A program made the translations under genes and the position numbers. DNA of 64,000 bases. Source: Bog-950 sp046329535 (GTDB taxonomy: Bacteria > Bacteroidota > Bacteroidia > Chitinophagales > LD1). Position 1 is the stretch's first letter. Each line of letters opens with the position of its first letter. The stretch covers positions 1 through 64,000 of the forward strand of contig JAXLUN010000004.1 of assembly GCA_046329535.1 (NCBI GenBank), written 5' to 3'. This document shows, piece after piece, positions 8,701-16,700 of the stretch. Under the pieces are notes generated by a model that made no database searches, was not told the DNA's origin, and saw only the letters and a program-made list of their open reading frames with translations.

Positions 8701-9031
8701 TACGGTGACCGATAACTTAGGCTGCACCGGAACCACCAGTGTGGTGGTTTCTGTCAATCCTTTGTCGGGCTTATCAGATCTCGCTCTGATAGCTTTCCGT
8801 GTTTACCCAAATCCGGCAAGCAGTCAGCTAACGGTAGAGTTGATCAGTTTCAATGCCGGAGAAGAAACCACGGTGAGTTTGAAGAATATACTGGGGCAAA
8901 CTTTACTTCACAAGAACCTCTACTCCGTACAAACCCAACTGGATATATCTTCTTTCAATAACGGAGTTTATCTGTTTGAAATATTACAGGGAAACCGCAA
9001 AACAATTCGTCAGGTAGTTATCAGCAAGTAA
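5762..9031 (+). CDS. Secreted M43-type zinc metalloprotease with PKD and SprB repeats, T9SS type A
   Basis: A 1089-residue exported protease. I chose ATG 5762 because MKTKLVQLAIFLSLICSGSL-YAQ is a clean signal peptide; the frame is open upstream to a GTG at 5723. The zinc site is HEIGHWLNLYH with His228, Glu229, His232 and His238, followed by a Met-turn (NYMDY), as in cytophagalysin/pappalysin (M43) enzymes. A PKD domain follows (about 338-410, WNFGDGT and HIYTASGSYTV), then an Ig-like beta region, then five SprB-type repeats (about 632-998, each with a conserved cysteine pair and SGGTxxYxYxW), and a type A T9SS signal (FRVYPNPASSQ to the end). It probably degrades protein at or beyond the cell surface, with the repeats as adhesive stalk. 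It ends just before a strong bidirectional terminator. Confidence 0.9.
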   Translation: MKTKLVQLAIFLSLICSGSLYAQNRCGTMDHLQMLLQQDPTLAATRQAIEQHTQQYLNQFPNGDGSRAIITIPVVVHVVYNTTAQNISNAQIQSQIDALNLDYQKLNSDWTNTPTPWQSLVANYQIQFCLASRDPNGNTTTGIIRKQTSTTSFSTNDNVKRNSSGGDDAWPAASYLNLWVCNIGGGILGYAQFPGGAAATDGVVINYKYFGTTGTATAPYDLGRTATHEIGHWLNLYHIWGDDGTGCSGSDQVADTPNQADENYGCPTYPNVSCSNGPNGDMFMNYMDYSDDACMYMFTNGQYARSSSLFASGGSRASLLNSLGCQAITTPPVTNFSATPTNTCTGVVQFTDLTTNSPTTWAWNFGDGTTSSTQNPSHIYTASGSYTVTLTTTNAYGSNPKTITNYISVNKPAVPTATNVEKCGPSSFTLSTTATGVSWFDSSGTKVSGLSNYVTPVLTKTTTYWVEDTVAGGTVHVGPLDNTIGANSTLNSSQSLIFNVNKACVLQSVYVYASAAGNRTIQLKNSGGTVLSSLVVNLPAGGSRVTLNFNLTVGTGYQLGLPSGTTINLSRNSAGASYPYADANGNVSITGNTANDNARYYWFYDWILQESGCISERKAVTAVVHPNVVATPIVTNAGCGANNGSIALNVTSGTAAYTYLWSDATTGATLSNLAPGTYTATVTDVYTCSGTVNATVNGSNSLSIQVTPSNITCAGNADGSISVNVPSGTPPYTYTWSNGGSTGTISNLTTGNYDVTVADGTGCSTTSTQAITEPSAINLSVTAVNATCHGASNGSATLSVSGGTAGYTYNWSNSTANSNLQQVAAGNYTLTVYDANQCSATAGLTISEPAALTGSATATNLICFGDQSSVGSVTVSGGTPAYSYLWCNGSTAQTVTNLAAGNCSVTVSDANGCSVSYSVNPTQPDLIQVAVSATNTASDVNNGTATIDSIIGGFAPFTYLWNNGATTSSVSNAGPGVYTVTVTDNLGCTGTTSVVVSVNPLSGLSDLALIAFRVYPNPASSQLTVELISFNAGEETTVSLKNILGQTLLHKNLYSVQTQLDISSFNNGVYLFEILQGNRKTIRQVVISK

Positions 9032-9040
9032 CATAACACT

Positions 9041-9093
9041 CATTCATAAGAAAAGGCCGGCAGAATTTTTCTGCCGGCCTTTTCTTATGAATG
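9041..9093. terminator. Bidirectional intrinsic terminator, 25-bp perfect stem
   Basis: Arms 9041-9065 and 9069-9093 are exact reverse complements (core AAAAGGCCGGCAGAA) around a TTT loop. A/T tracts inside the stem make it work in both directions. It separates the convergent metalloprotease (plus) and outer membrane protein (minus) genes. Confidence 0.92.
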
Positions 9094-9100
9094 GTAGGTC

Positions 9101-9853
9101 TTAAAACAGATTGATAAAACCCAGTTGAATCACAAAGCCACGGGGGTAGATAGAATATTGCTTATCGGTAACCGAATGGAGCACATTATACGAAACCATG
9201 ATAGGCATGAAAAAATTCTTACTCTGCAGCAGGTTATAGCCCACACCCAATAGTAATGATGGAATTGTTTTTTGTATCCGGTTGAAGTAAAATCCCTCGC
9301 TATAATTATTTGGGTTTTTGGGAATAGGAGAACTATTCAAGTCAGCTAAATCACGATGCAGCACTTCAAATCTGGCTCTGGCTAAAAAACCTCTCCAGAT
9401 ATTGTATTGTAAAAAAACACCCCCACCGTAGGTATGAAAATGTGCTTTGGCGGTTCCTACCGGGCTGCCACTACCGTTTGTAATTTGTATGTTGGTGTAA
9501 CCTGTATAGAAATAAGTAATACCACCTCCTGCAAACAGCCCGATATTACCCCGCATATCTTTTTGTTTCTTGGGTTCAAATATTTTGTAACCTACGTAAG
9601 GTGATAATCCGGCATCAATTCGCCCTTGAGCAATAGATAAGTTGAAATTGGGTTCAATAATGAATTTGGAAAGGTCTACTTTCTTCTTTCCCTTAAACCC
9701 TTCAAAGTCTTTCGAATCTGGAACTTTCTGATCATCTGTTTGATTATTCTGCTGTTTAGGTTTACTGCTGGGTGGTGGCAGATCATCATCCTGAGCCAGT
9801 AAAATGCCGGCAGAGTTCAGAAATAAGGCAAATAGTAAAAGAAGTTTTTTCAC
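9101..9853 (-). CDS. Probable outer membrane beta-barrel protein
   Basis: A 250-residue protein, GTG start at 9853, with signal peptide MKKLLLLFALFLNSAGILLA before QDDDLPPP. Residues 22-60 are a charged, proline- and glutamine-rich linker (KPKQQNNQTDD). From about 65 on, alternating aromatic/polar strands with short turns (YVGYKIFEP, GLFAGGGITYFYTGY, GGGVFLQYNIW, LLGVGYNLL) and a C-terminal VIQLGFINLF strand ending in phenylalanine indicate a small eight-strand-like barrel. No enzymatic motif is visible. It is a single gene ending against the shared terminator at 9041-9093. The membrane role is inferred from the strand pattern; the substrate or function is unknown. Confidence 0.7.
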   Translation of the reverse strand: MKKLLLLFALFLNSAGILLAQDDDLPPPSSKPKQQNNQTDDQKVPDSKDFEGFKGKKKVDLSKFIIEPNFNLSIAQGRIDAGLSPYVGYKIFEPKKQKDMRGNIGLFAGGGITYFYTGYTNIQITNGSGSPVGTAKAHFHTYGGGVFLQYNIWRGFLARARFEVLHRDLADLNSSPIPKNPNNYSEGFYFNRIQKTIPSLLLGVGYNLLQSKNFFMPIMVSYNVLHSVTDKQYSIYPRGFVIQLGFINLF

Positions 9854-9938
9854 GGTATTAATTCTTTGGTCATAGAAACAAAACTACAACGAAGATAACG
9901 TGAACTTGTTTTGAAATTGTGAATTCTTCAGAAAAAGA

Positions 9939-9968
9939 AAAGCCGCATAGTGTTAAAACCATGCGGCT
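9939..9968 (-). terminator. Intrinsic terminator for the minus-strand Cys-rich gene
   Basis: Stem AGCCGCAT (9941-9948) with ATGCGGCT (9961-9968), 12-base loop; on the minus strand it is followed by TTTTCTTTTT. It lies 22 bases after the stop of the gene at 9991. Confidence 0.75.
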
Positions 9969-9990
9969 GTCAATTACCTAAAGCTGAATA

Positions 9991-10299
9991 CTAGTTGCAA
10001 TCGAAACCATCACTTTCTTTAGCGTCAATATCTGACTGGTGACGTAGTTTGTAGAACAAACCACTGGTACAAACCTCATCAGTTTCGTTGGCGGTAGTAC
10101 AGGTGTATCCAGCCAGTTCGTAAGCCTGAATAGCTGCCACATAAGCTGCCTCATCGCCATATGCATTAGCGCAAACCGAAGTTGGAGAGCCACCCAGATT
10201 ACAGATTTCGCAGCGTTTTACGCAGGTGTCACATTTTTTACAAGAGTTGAAAGTTGTTGCCAATACCAAGGCAAATACAATGAGTAGGATGTTTTTCAT
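9991..10299 (-). CDS. Small cysteine-rich exported protein, possible lipoprotein
   Basis: A 102-residue protein I do not recognise. The N-terminus MKNILLIVFALVLATTFNSC is a signal peptide ending in an imperfect lipobox (FNSC), so Cys20 may be lipidated. Right after it comes a dense cysteine cluster, CKKCDTCVKRCEIC, six cysteines within about 15 residues, resembling metal or cluster ligands, then three or four more scattered cysteines (TSVCANAY, YTCTTA, EVCTSG, DCN-end). The middle YGDEAAYVAAIQAYELAGYTC is helical. It stands alone with its own terminator and sits between a FAD oxidase and an outer membrane protein, neither clearly linked. Export is likely; metal binding is a guess from the cysteine spacing. 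Confidence 0.65.
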   Translation of the reverse strand: MKNILLIVFALVLATTFNSCKKCDTCVKRCEICNLGGSPTSVCANAYGDEAAYVAAIQAYELAGYTCTTANETDEVCTSGLFYKLRHQSDIDAKESDGFDCN

Positions 10300-10400
10300 G
10301 ATGTTATTGATTTTAGTTATGGTGCAAATCTAAAAGGTTCAAATGAAATGAAAAACTGATTCTTACCCATTTGCGGACGAAAAAGCCTGAATTCTTACTG

Positions 10401-11801
10401 CTAAAAAATCTTTCCCGGGTTAAGAATGTTATTCGGGTCGAAGACTTTTTTGATATTACGCATCAGTTGCAGCTGGGCTTCTTTAAATTTAATATCCATA
10501 TAGGGAATCTGAATCCAACCGATACCATGTTCTCCTGATATGGTGCCACCCAACTCTACCACTTTCTCAAATATCTCCCGGATACCTTTGGGTACCTCGT
10601 TTTGCCAATACTCATCGCTCAGTTCATCTTTTAATATACGCACATGCACATTTCCATCTCCGGCATGTCCATAACACACACTTCGGAAATTCCATTTTTT
10701 ACCTACCTGTTTAATGTGTTTAAGCAGTGCCGGTAAATCGGCACGGGGCACCACGGTATCTTCCTCTACGGTCATGTTGGTTTTTTTAACGGCATAAGCA
10801 ATGTTTCTGCGCATACGCCATAAATCCACCTTCTGAGCTTCGCTATCGGCAAATAGTATTTCCCCTACCTCAAACTGAGAAAGCACTTCATAAATTTTCT
10901 CACAATCTTTTTGAATCATCTCTACGTCATTGCCATCTACCTCAATTAACAAGGTGGCCTGTGTATCATCTGCTAAAGGTATGGTTACATCCCCTAGAAA
11001 CTTCATCACATATTCCACGGCATCGCGCTCCATAAACTCAATACAACTTGGAATCAGTCCGGCACGAAATACAGCACTCACGGCAGCGCTGGCATCGTCC
11101 ATACTCTTAAAAGGAGCCAGCAGAACATGATTAAACTTTGGATAGGGAAGTAGTTTCAGCACAATTTTAGTGACCATAGCCAGAGTGCCTTCGCTGCCAA
11201 CAATGAGTTGAGTTAAATTGTATCCGGTAGAGTTTTTAAGGGTGTTGGCCCCCGTCCACATAATTTCTCCCGTAGGCAGCACTACTTCCAGATTGAGCAC
11301 AAAATCTTTGACCACTCCATACTTCACGGCCCTCGGACCACCACTGTTACAGGCCACATTGCCACCTATAAAGCTGGTTCCTCGACTTGATGGGTCAACA
11401 GGATAAAAAAGTCCCTTTTCCTGTAAGGTGTTTTGAAGTAACTCGGTAATAACCGCAGGTTCGGTGGTCACCTGCAGATTTCGCTCATCAATTTTCAGAA
11501 TCCGGTTCATGCGTTCGGTGCTGAGCATTACACCACCATACACACAAAGGCTATTAGCGCTAAGTCCTGTACCGGCAGCCCTGGGTGAAACCGGTATTAA
11601 TTGTTCATTGCAATACTTCAAGATGGCTGATATTTCTACAGCCGTAATTGGTTTAACAACAACTTCGGGGGGGAAACTTACTCCGTCTGTTTCATCGCGA
11701 CTGAATTTTTCGATACTCGCGGCATCGGTGCAAACATATTCGGCTCCGACTATTCTCTCCAATTGTTCAATGTCTGTAGCGGATATTCTCTTATAGCTCA
11801 T
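10401..11801 (-). CDS. FAD-binding oxidase, GlcD/D-lactate dehydrogenase family
   Basis: A 466-residue cytoplasmic or membrane-associated flavoprotein that oxidises a 2-hydroxy acid such as D-lactate or glycolate. The N-terminal FAD_binding_4 domain shows PRAAGTGLSANSL and NVACNSGGPRAVKYGVVKDFVL and IVGSEGTLAMVT. The C-terminal FAD-oxidase domain ends with the metal/substrate motifs VCYGHAGDGNVHV and SGEHGIGW, then DPNNILNPGKIF. I chose ATG 11801 (MSYKRISATDIEQLERIVG); an open frame continues 24 codons upstream but that stretch does not fit the family. It is monocistronic, with no glcE/glcF or iron-sulfur partner next to it, so the electron acceptor is unknown. Exact substrate cannot be told from motifs. 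Confidence 0.9.
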   Translation of the reverse strand: MSYKRISATDIEQLERIVGAEYVCTDAASIEKFSRDETDGVSFPPEVVVKPITAVEISAILKYCNEQLIPVSPRAAGTGLSANSLCVYGGVMLSTERMNRILKIDERNLQVTTEPAVITELLQNTLQEKGLFYPVDPSSRGTSFIGGNVACNSGGPRAVKYGVVKDFVLNLEVVLPTGEIMWTGANTLKNSTGYNLTQLIVGSEGTLAMVTKIVLKLLPYPKFNHVLLAPFKSMDDASAAVSAVFRAGLIPSCIEFMERDAVEYVMKFLGDVTIPLADDTQATLLIEVDGNDVEMIQKDCEKIYEVLSQFEVGEILFADSEAQKVDLWRMRRNIAYAVKKTNMTVEEDTVVPRADLPALLKHIKQVGKKWNFRSVCYGHAGDGNVHVRILKDELSDEYWQNEVPKGIREIFEKVVELGGTISGEHGIGWIQIPYMDIKFKEAQLQLMRNIKKVFDPNNILNPGKIF

Positions 11802-11957
11802 GCCCGCAAATATAGGTGGCAATCTTGTTGGTTTTATGTAAAAAACAACTGTGGATGTAACTATTTTAATCAACTCCCGTTAAAAACAAGTGTTGGGTTG
11901 TATTTCTGCGCTTCTAATAGCAGGTGCTCCCGATGAAGGAACCAAAAATTGTAAATT

Positions 11958-12584
11958 ATGAAAAAATCAATTGCTCTTGCAGCACTTTTCAGCTCATTGC
12001 TGTGTATGGACAGCTTTGCACAAAAAGCCGGTGTGAAATATGTAAAGCACGTGGTGGAGTATACCGAAACGGTTTATTCCATACCGGTGCACTACAATAT
12101 GACTACTCCGGAGTTTTTATCGGTCAACAACTTTGATATAGATGTTGTTTTGAAACCGGGACAGGAAGTACTTATTCGAGAAATGACTCCGGAAGAGATG
12201 GAGGAAGCCCGGCTGCGTAAGCTGAAGGAGACTCCGGAGCAGAAGGTTGTTATCTCTACTAATGAGCAGGCTCGTATGGAAATAAAGCAAAAGGTAGAGG
12301 CCGTTGAACCGGTTAAAGCAGAGCCGGTAAAAGACCTGCCGGTGGCTAAAGCCGAAGTAGCTCCGCAACCGAAGGCAGCAGCCAGCACGGACAAGGATTT
12401 TGATATTGGCCCGAACGGTATTCTTTACAAAATATCTAAAACAGGATTCCATTTGGTAGAAAAGAAGCAAACCATCTACCATTTGTCGCAGATTTACAAT
12501 GTGCCAATAGAGGAATTGAAGCGAATGAATAATCTGGCAACTACTGATATCAGTATCGGGCAAAAGCTCAAAGTATCTAACTAA
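11958..12584 (+). CDS. Exported protein with two LysM domains
   Basis: A 208-residue periplasmic or surface protein. Signal peptide MKKSIALAALFSSLLCMDSFA, cut before QKAG. The first LysM-like unit is at about 25-75 (VVEYTETVYSIPVHYNM, NFDIDVVLKPGQEVLI). A charged Lys/Glu/Pro/Val linker follows (KQKVEAVEPVKAEPVK). The second LysM is at about 160-208 (KKQTIYHLSQIYNVPIEELKRMNNL, then ISIGQKLKV), ending exactly at the C-terminus. LysM domains bind peptidoglycan N-acetylglucosamine chains, so it likely sits on the cell wall; no hydrolase domain is present. It is divergent from the FAD oxidase and convergent with porP, with a shared terminator. Confidence 0.88.
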   Translation: MKKSIALAALFSSLLCMDSFAQKAGVKYVKHVVEYTETVYSIPVHYNMTTPEFLSVNNFDIDVVLKPGQEVLIREMTPEEMEEARLRKLKETPEQKVVISTNEQARMEIKQKVEAVEPVKAEPVKDLPVAKAEVAPQPKAAASTDKDFDIGPNGILYKISKTGFHLVEKKQTIYHLSQIYNVPIEELKRMNNLATTDISIGQKLKVSN

Positions 12585-12586
12585 AC

Positions 12587-12620
12587 AAAAAGAGCCGCTG
12601 AATACACAGCGGCTCTTTTT
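12587..12620. terminator. Bidirectional intrinsic terminator
   Basis: Arms AAAAAGAGCCGCTG (12587-12600) and CAGCGGCTCTTTTT (12607-12620), 6-base loop. It serves the LysM gene on the plus strand and the PorP/SprF gene on the minus strand. Confidence 0.92.
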
Positions 12621-12633
12621 TATTTCAGGAAAT

Positions 12634-13701
12634 TTAGAACATAGGGCAATAAACTTTTTTGCCTCCAAATGCTTTTTGCCAGCTACCTACATGCACTAAA
12701 GATATCTCCGGTCCTCCGTTTGATTGAGAGGCGGATGCCAGTTTTGACAATGTAACATCATAGCTGACAAGCAATCTGGTTTTTCGAAACTGATAACCAA
12801 CCGTAGGTGCCAAAGCATCTTTTATACGGTAATAAGTACCCATATAAATAGTATGATCGGGCCGGTTGTTTCTTCCGGTGCTGATAGAATAGCCGGCCAA
12901 CGCACCTAATATAATTTCGCTAGCTTTCTTTTCATGGCCATAATAAGCGTTTACGGCCAGTGAAACAGCATCACCGGCCTGAATCAGAACTCCGGCATCG
13001 GCTTGATAGCGAAAGCCCAATCTCTCCGTACTGCCGAAAAAAGTGTGCTTAGGCCGGTTGAGGTGCAGCATGGAAAATCCAAAATCAAGTTTTACCTTGC
13101 TATGCACCTGGGCTCCGAAATTTATTCCGGCACCCACATCAACCATAGCAAACGCTTCCCGTTTCAGCGGTTCATTGGAAGGAACAGATGTATTAAACCC
13201 TTCATCTTCCAGCCATTGATTGTTGAAATAAAATTTAGAGAAATCAACTGAACGGAGAATGTAGTTGAGTTGCACCCCGGCTGATAAAACATAACGATGC
13301 TCTTTATCGAAAGCCTGATGGTAGGCATAGCTTAAACTGAATCTCCGGTAGGTTAATCGTCCGTCACCGGCCTCATCATTCACAAAGTTGAAGCCAAGCC
13401 CCATCCAGCCTGTCTTTATTTTTTTTTCACCGAACGAAAAATCTACATAGGGCGACTCGGTGTGATAGTTGTATACGGTTCCGGCAATAGCCCAGGGCCA
13501 CTGAGCCTTGAAGTTAAAACCTACCCGGTAATTACCATCGTAATAACCCGTGTGTGCCGGATTAAGCGTAAGCGGATTGGTGAAGAATTGAGTGAAATGT
13601 ATATTCTGCGAAAACAAAGGATGAGTAAGCAGACAGAAGCAGCTCACCAACAGCAAAAATTGTCTGGAAACAAATGGATGTCCATGTAAATGCTTGCTCA
13701 T
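12634..13701 (-). CDS. PorP/SprF family type IX secretion-associated outer membrane protein
   Basis: A 355-residue outer membrane barrel of the PorP/SprF family, helpers for export or anchoring of T9SS type B cargo. Signal peptide to about residue 32 (LLLVSCFCLLTHPLFSQ), then the family hallmark HFTQFFTNPLTLNPAHTGYYDG. Repeated beta strands follow (YRVGFNFKAQWPW, GWMGLGFNFVNDEAGDG, YRRFSLSYAYHQAF, VLSAGVQLNYIL). The start ATG at 13701 overlaps the TGA of the upstream 1511-residue adhesin by 4 bases (ATGA), so translation is coupled. Adhesin plus SprF-like gene is the known arrangement for SprB/SprF in gliding Bacteroidota; this protein most likely serves that adhesin specifically. Confidence 0.93.
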   Translation of the reverse strand: MSKHLHGHPFVSRQFLLLVSCFCLLTHPLFSQNIHFTQFFTNPLTLNPAHTGYYDGNYRVGFNFKAQWPWAIAGTVYNYHTESPYVDFSFGEKKIKTGWMGLGFNFVNDEAGDGRLTYRRFSLSYAYHQAFDKEHRYVLSAGVQLNYILRSVDFSKFYFNNQWLEDEGFNTSVPSNEPLKREAFAMVDVGAGINFGAQVHSKVKLDFGFSMLHLNRPKHTFFGSTERLGFRYQADAGVLIQAGDAVSLAVNAYYGHEKKASEIILGALAGYSISTGRNNRPDHTIYMGTYYRIKDALAPTVGYQFRKTRLLVSYDVTLSKLASASQSNGGPEISLVHVGSWQKAFGGKKVYCPMF

Positions 13702-16700
13702 CTTAACAGGGTAATGTTTCCTTTTAAAAATTTCCTGTCGCCATTGATAAATACGGCATCAGCGGTATAAGTAAACACATCCATCTCCTGCAATGAACCT
13801 TTGTAAATTCCGTTCCATCCATCGTTCTTGTCGTGTGTTTCAAAAACCAGTTCTCCCCATCGGTTATATATCCGGAAGGTAAGTTCAATTATGCCTTTGC
13901 CTTCTACTTTTACTAAATCGTTGGTGCCATCAGCATTGGGCGAAAAGGCATTCGGAACACCAATCAGGGATTGAAACGAGATGAATATATTCTTACAAAC
14001 AGTATCGTTACATACATCATTGGTTGCCTCAAGGCAAACGGTTTTCCATCCAATAGTTTCGTATGTATGTATTGGTGTAATCTCATCTACTGTACCGCTG
14101 CCATCACCAAAATTCCAAATGAGTTGGTTGTAGTTAGAGCTTTGACTGAAAAAAGCTACCTGCGTTTCAAACCGGAAGGTGTCGCCCTGTGTAGTGAAAG
14201 CAGCTATGGGTTGTTCGTTCACTGTTACATCATATGTTACGGTATCGGTTAGGTCGCAGGTGGATGTATCGGTAATAATCATCTGCACGGTGTAGGTGCC
14301 GGCAACGGAATAAGTGTGAGTCGGTTCAAATTGATTGGAGAAATTACCATCATCAAAGCTCCAGTTAAACAGCGCTGCCGGATTACTTAGATTATGAATA
14401 GGCAAAGCACTGTTTAAACAAATGTCACTGATTGTAAAGTCGGCAAACACATTCGGCTTAAGCGTAACTGATCGCACCATTGTATCGGCCGGATGGCAGC
14501 GGGAAGTATCCGTAACAATTAAAGTTACTACATACGTTGCGGGAACTGTGTAGCTATGATTTTCATTGACCTGATTGGAGGTTGCTCCATCACCCAAGCT
14601 CCAGAAATTAGTAACCGAGTTACTGCTCTGATTGATTAAATCTATCACCAGATTAGAATCGCAATCATTCAGCACATTCATTTGAAAATCGGCATGTACC
14701 GAATCATCAATCACAGTGATTTGCGCAAAGGCTGAATCGGCACCTACACAGGCATTGGTGTCTACTGCCAGAACGGTCACGTTAAATGTTCCAACCGAAT
14801 TGTATAGATGCGTAACGGTATCGCCCGATATAAAGGAGCCATCGCCAAAATGCCACATAAAATCAGTAGAGTTCAAAACCGAATTGCCGGTAAAGTTTGC
14901 CAGGAAAGGAAGGCAGCCTCCGGTATCAGGAATGGTAATAGACACGTTTAACGGGAGCAGGCTGATAATGATTTGGGCCGTATCGAGCGGCTTACAAATC
15001 ATATTGGCATCGGTAATATAATGGGTAATGGTAAAGGTGCCGGCTGTGCTGAACGTATGCGAGGCGGTATCATTTGTTGAAACTGTTCCATCACCAAAAT
15101 TCCACAGTTCTGAATCTTCGCCCTGATAGCCGGACCAAACCGTAACCTCTACCGAGTCGCATCCGAAAAAAGTTCTTTCAAATTGAAAATCGGCATCGGC
15201 AAACGAATCAATGGTGGCAATATTGGCAAAAGCGGTATCGGTGGTATTGCACGAGGCAGAGTCGGTAATGATGAGCCGCACCGGGAAATTTCCCTGGGTT
15301 TGATAGCTGTGCGAAGGATTAGCAAGGGTATCGAAAGTTCCATCGCCAAAACTCCACAGATAGGTAGAGGTGACCGTTCCCTGCGCCTGAAAGCTGACCG
15401 TAAGTGGTACGCAACCCATAGAGTCGCTCAGCGCAAAAGAGGCGTTGATGGTGGGCGGAATTTTTACCTGCTGTACAAAGGTATCGGTGAGGTTACATTT
15501 GGTGGTATCGGTCAGTATAAGGGTTACGTTATATGTTCCGGGGTTTAAGTAATAATGACTTATTGAATCTTTATTGTAGGTACTGCCATCGCCCATATTC
15601 CACAAGGTTTGTGTGGTGGAATAACTCACCGAGCTGAGTGATACTTTATTGCTGTCGCAGTCAATCGTCAGGTTGGGTAGAAAATCAGCTATCAGGGAAT
15701 CATCTCTTACTTCTACCGAAATGTAAGCCGTATCAGCAATATTGCAGCTATTAGAATCAATGCCAACCAGCATAACGGTATAGGTGCCGGTATCGGTATA
15801 GGTATGCAGCGGAGAAGCAATATTGTTTTCGAAAGTACCATCTCCAAAATACCACACAAAACTCTGCACATTCGACAGGGTGCTTTGAAACTGAACATTC
15901 AGCGGTACGCAGCCGGTTGCTCTTGGGTAGGCATCTATATGCACCTGTGCACCGGAGAGATTAAAGGCGATTTTTAAACCCAGCAAATTGCAGTTGGAAC
16001 TGGGATTAGTGGGCGACCACACCCCCGGAGTGGTGGGGGTTAGGGAGTTTCCTCCGCAGCCGGCACAAATAGCCTGATAGATTACCCCGCGTTTATCCAG
16101 TCGGCTGGTTCCTCCATCTACATGCTCTATACCCGTCCCGCCAAAATAACTGGCATACAATAGCGACTGAGCATTTTTACTGATAACGAAAAAATAAAAG
16201 TCGGTGCCGTCTGTAGTCGTTTGCAGGGCATCACCGGAAAGAGGCATGCCGAACATGTTATTGAAGAAGCCCGTGAACGAAGAGCTGTTGGTGCCCCAGC
16301 CGGCTACATAAACATTCTCGCAGGTATCAACCAAAAAAGCGGTAGGAGAAATATTGGGGCTGCCGTTACCATTGCCAAACACGGTAGAATAGATGTGTGA
16401 AGAAATATCCGGATGAACTTTACCAATAAACTGGCCGCTGTTCGGGTTGGCATATACCCCGCTGCTCACCGGATAGGCTCCGGTAGTTTGCCCCACAAAA
16501 TAAACATCGCCATGCTGGTCAAGCTTCACAAAATAAACCTGGTCATCGCCCGGGGTTCCTAAAAAACTGGATTGTAAAAACTGTGTACCCAATGCGTTGA
16601 GGTGCACCAGAAATCCATCGAACAAACCGCCTTGATACGTGGAGTGAATGGTTCCCGTAGTAACCGGAAAATTATTACTCATAGTTCCCCCGGCCGCATA

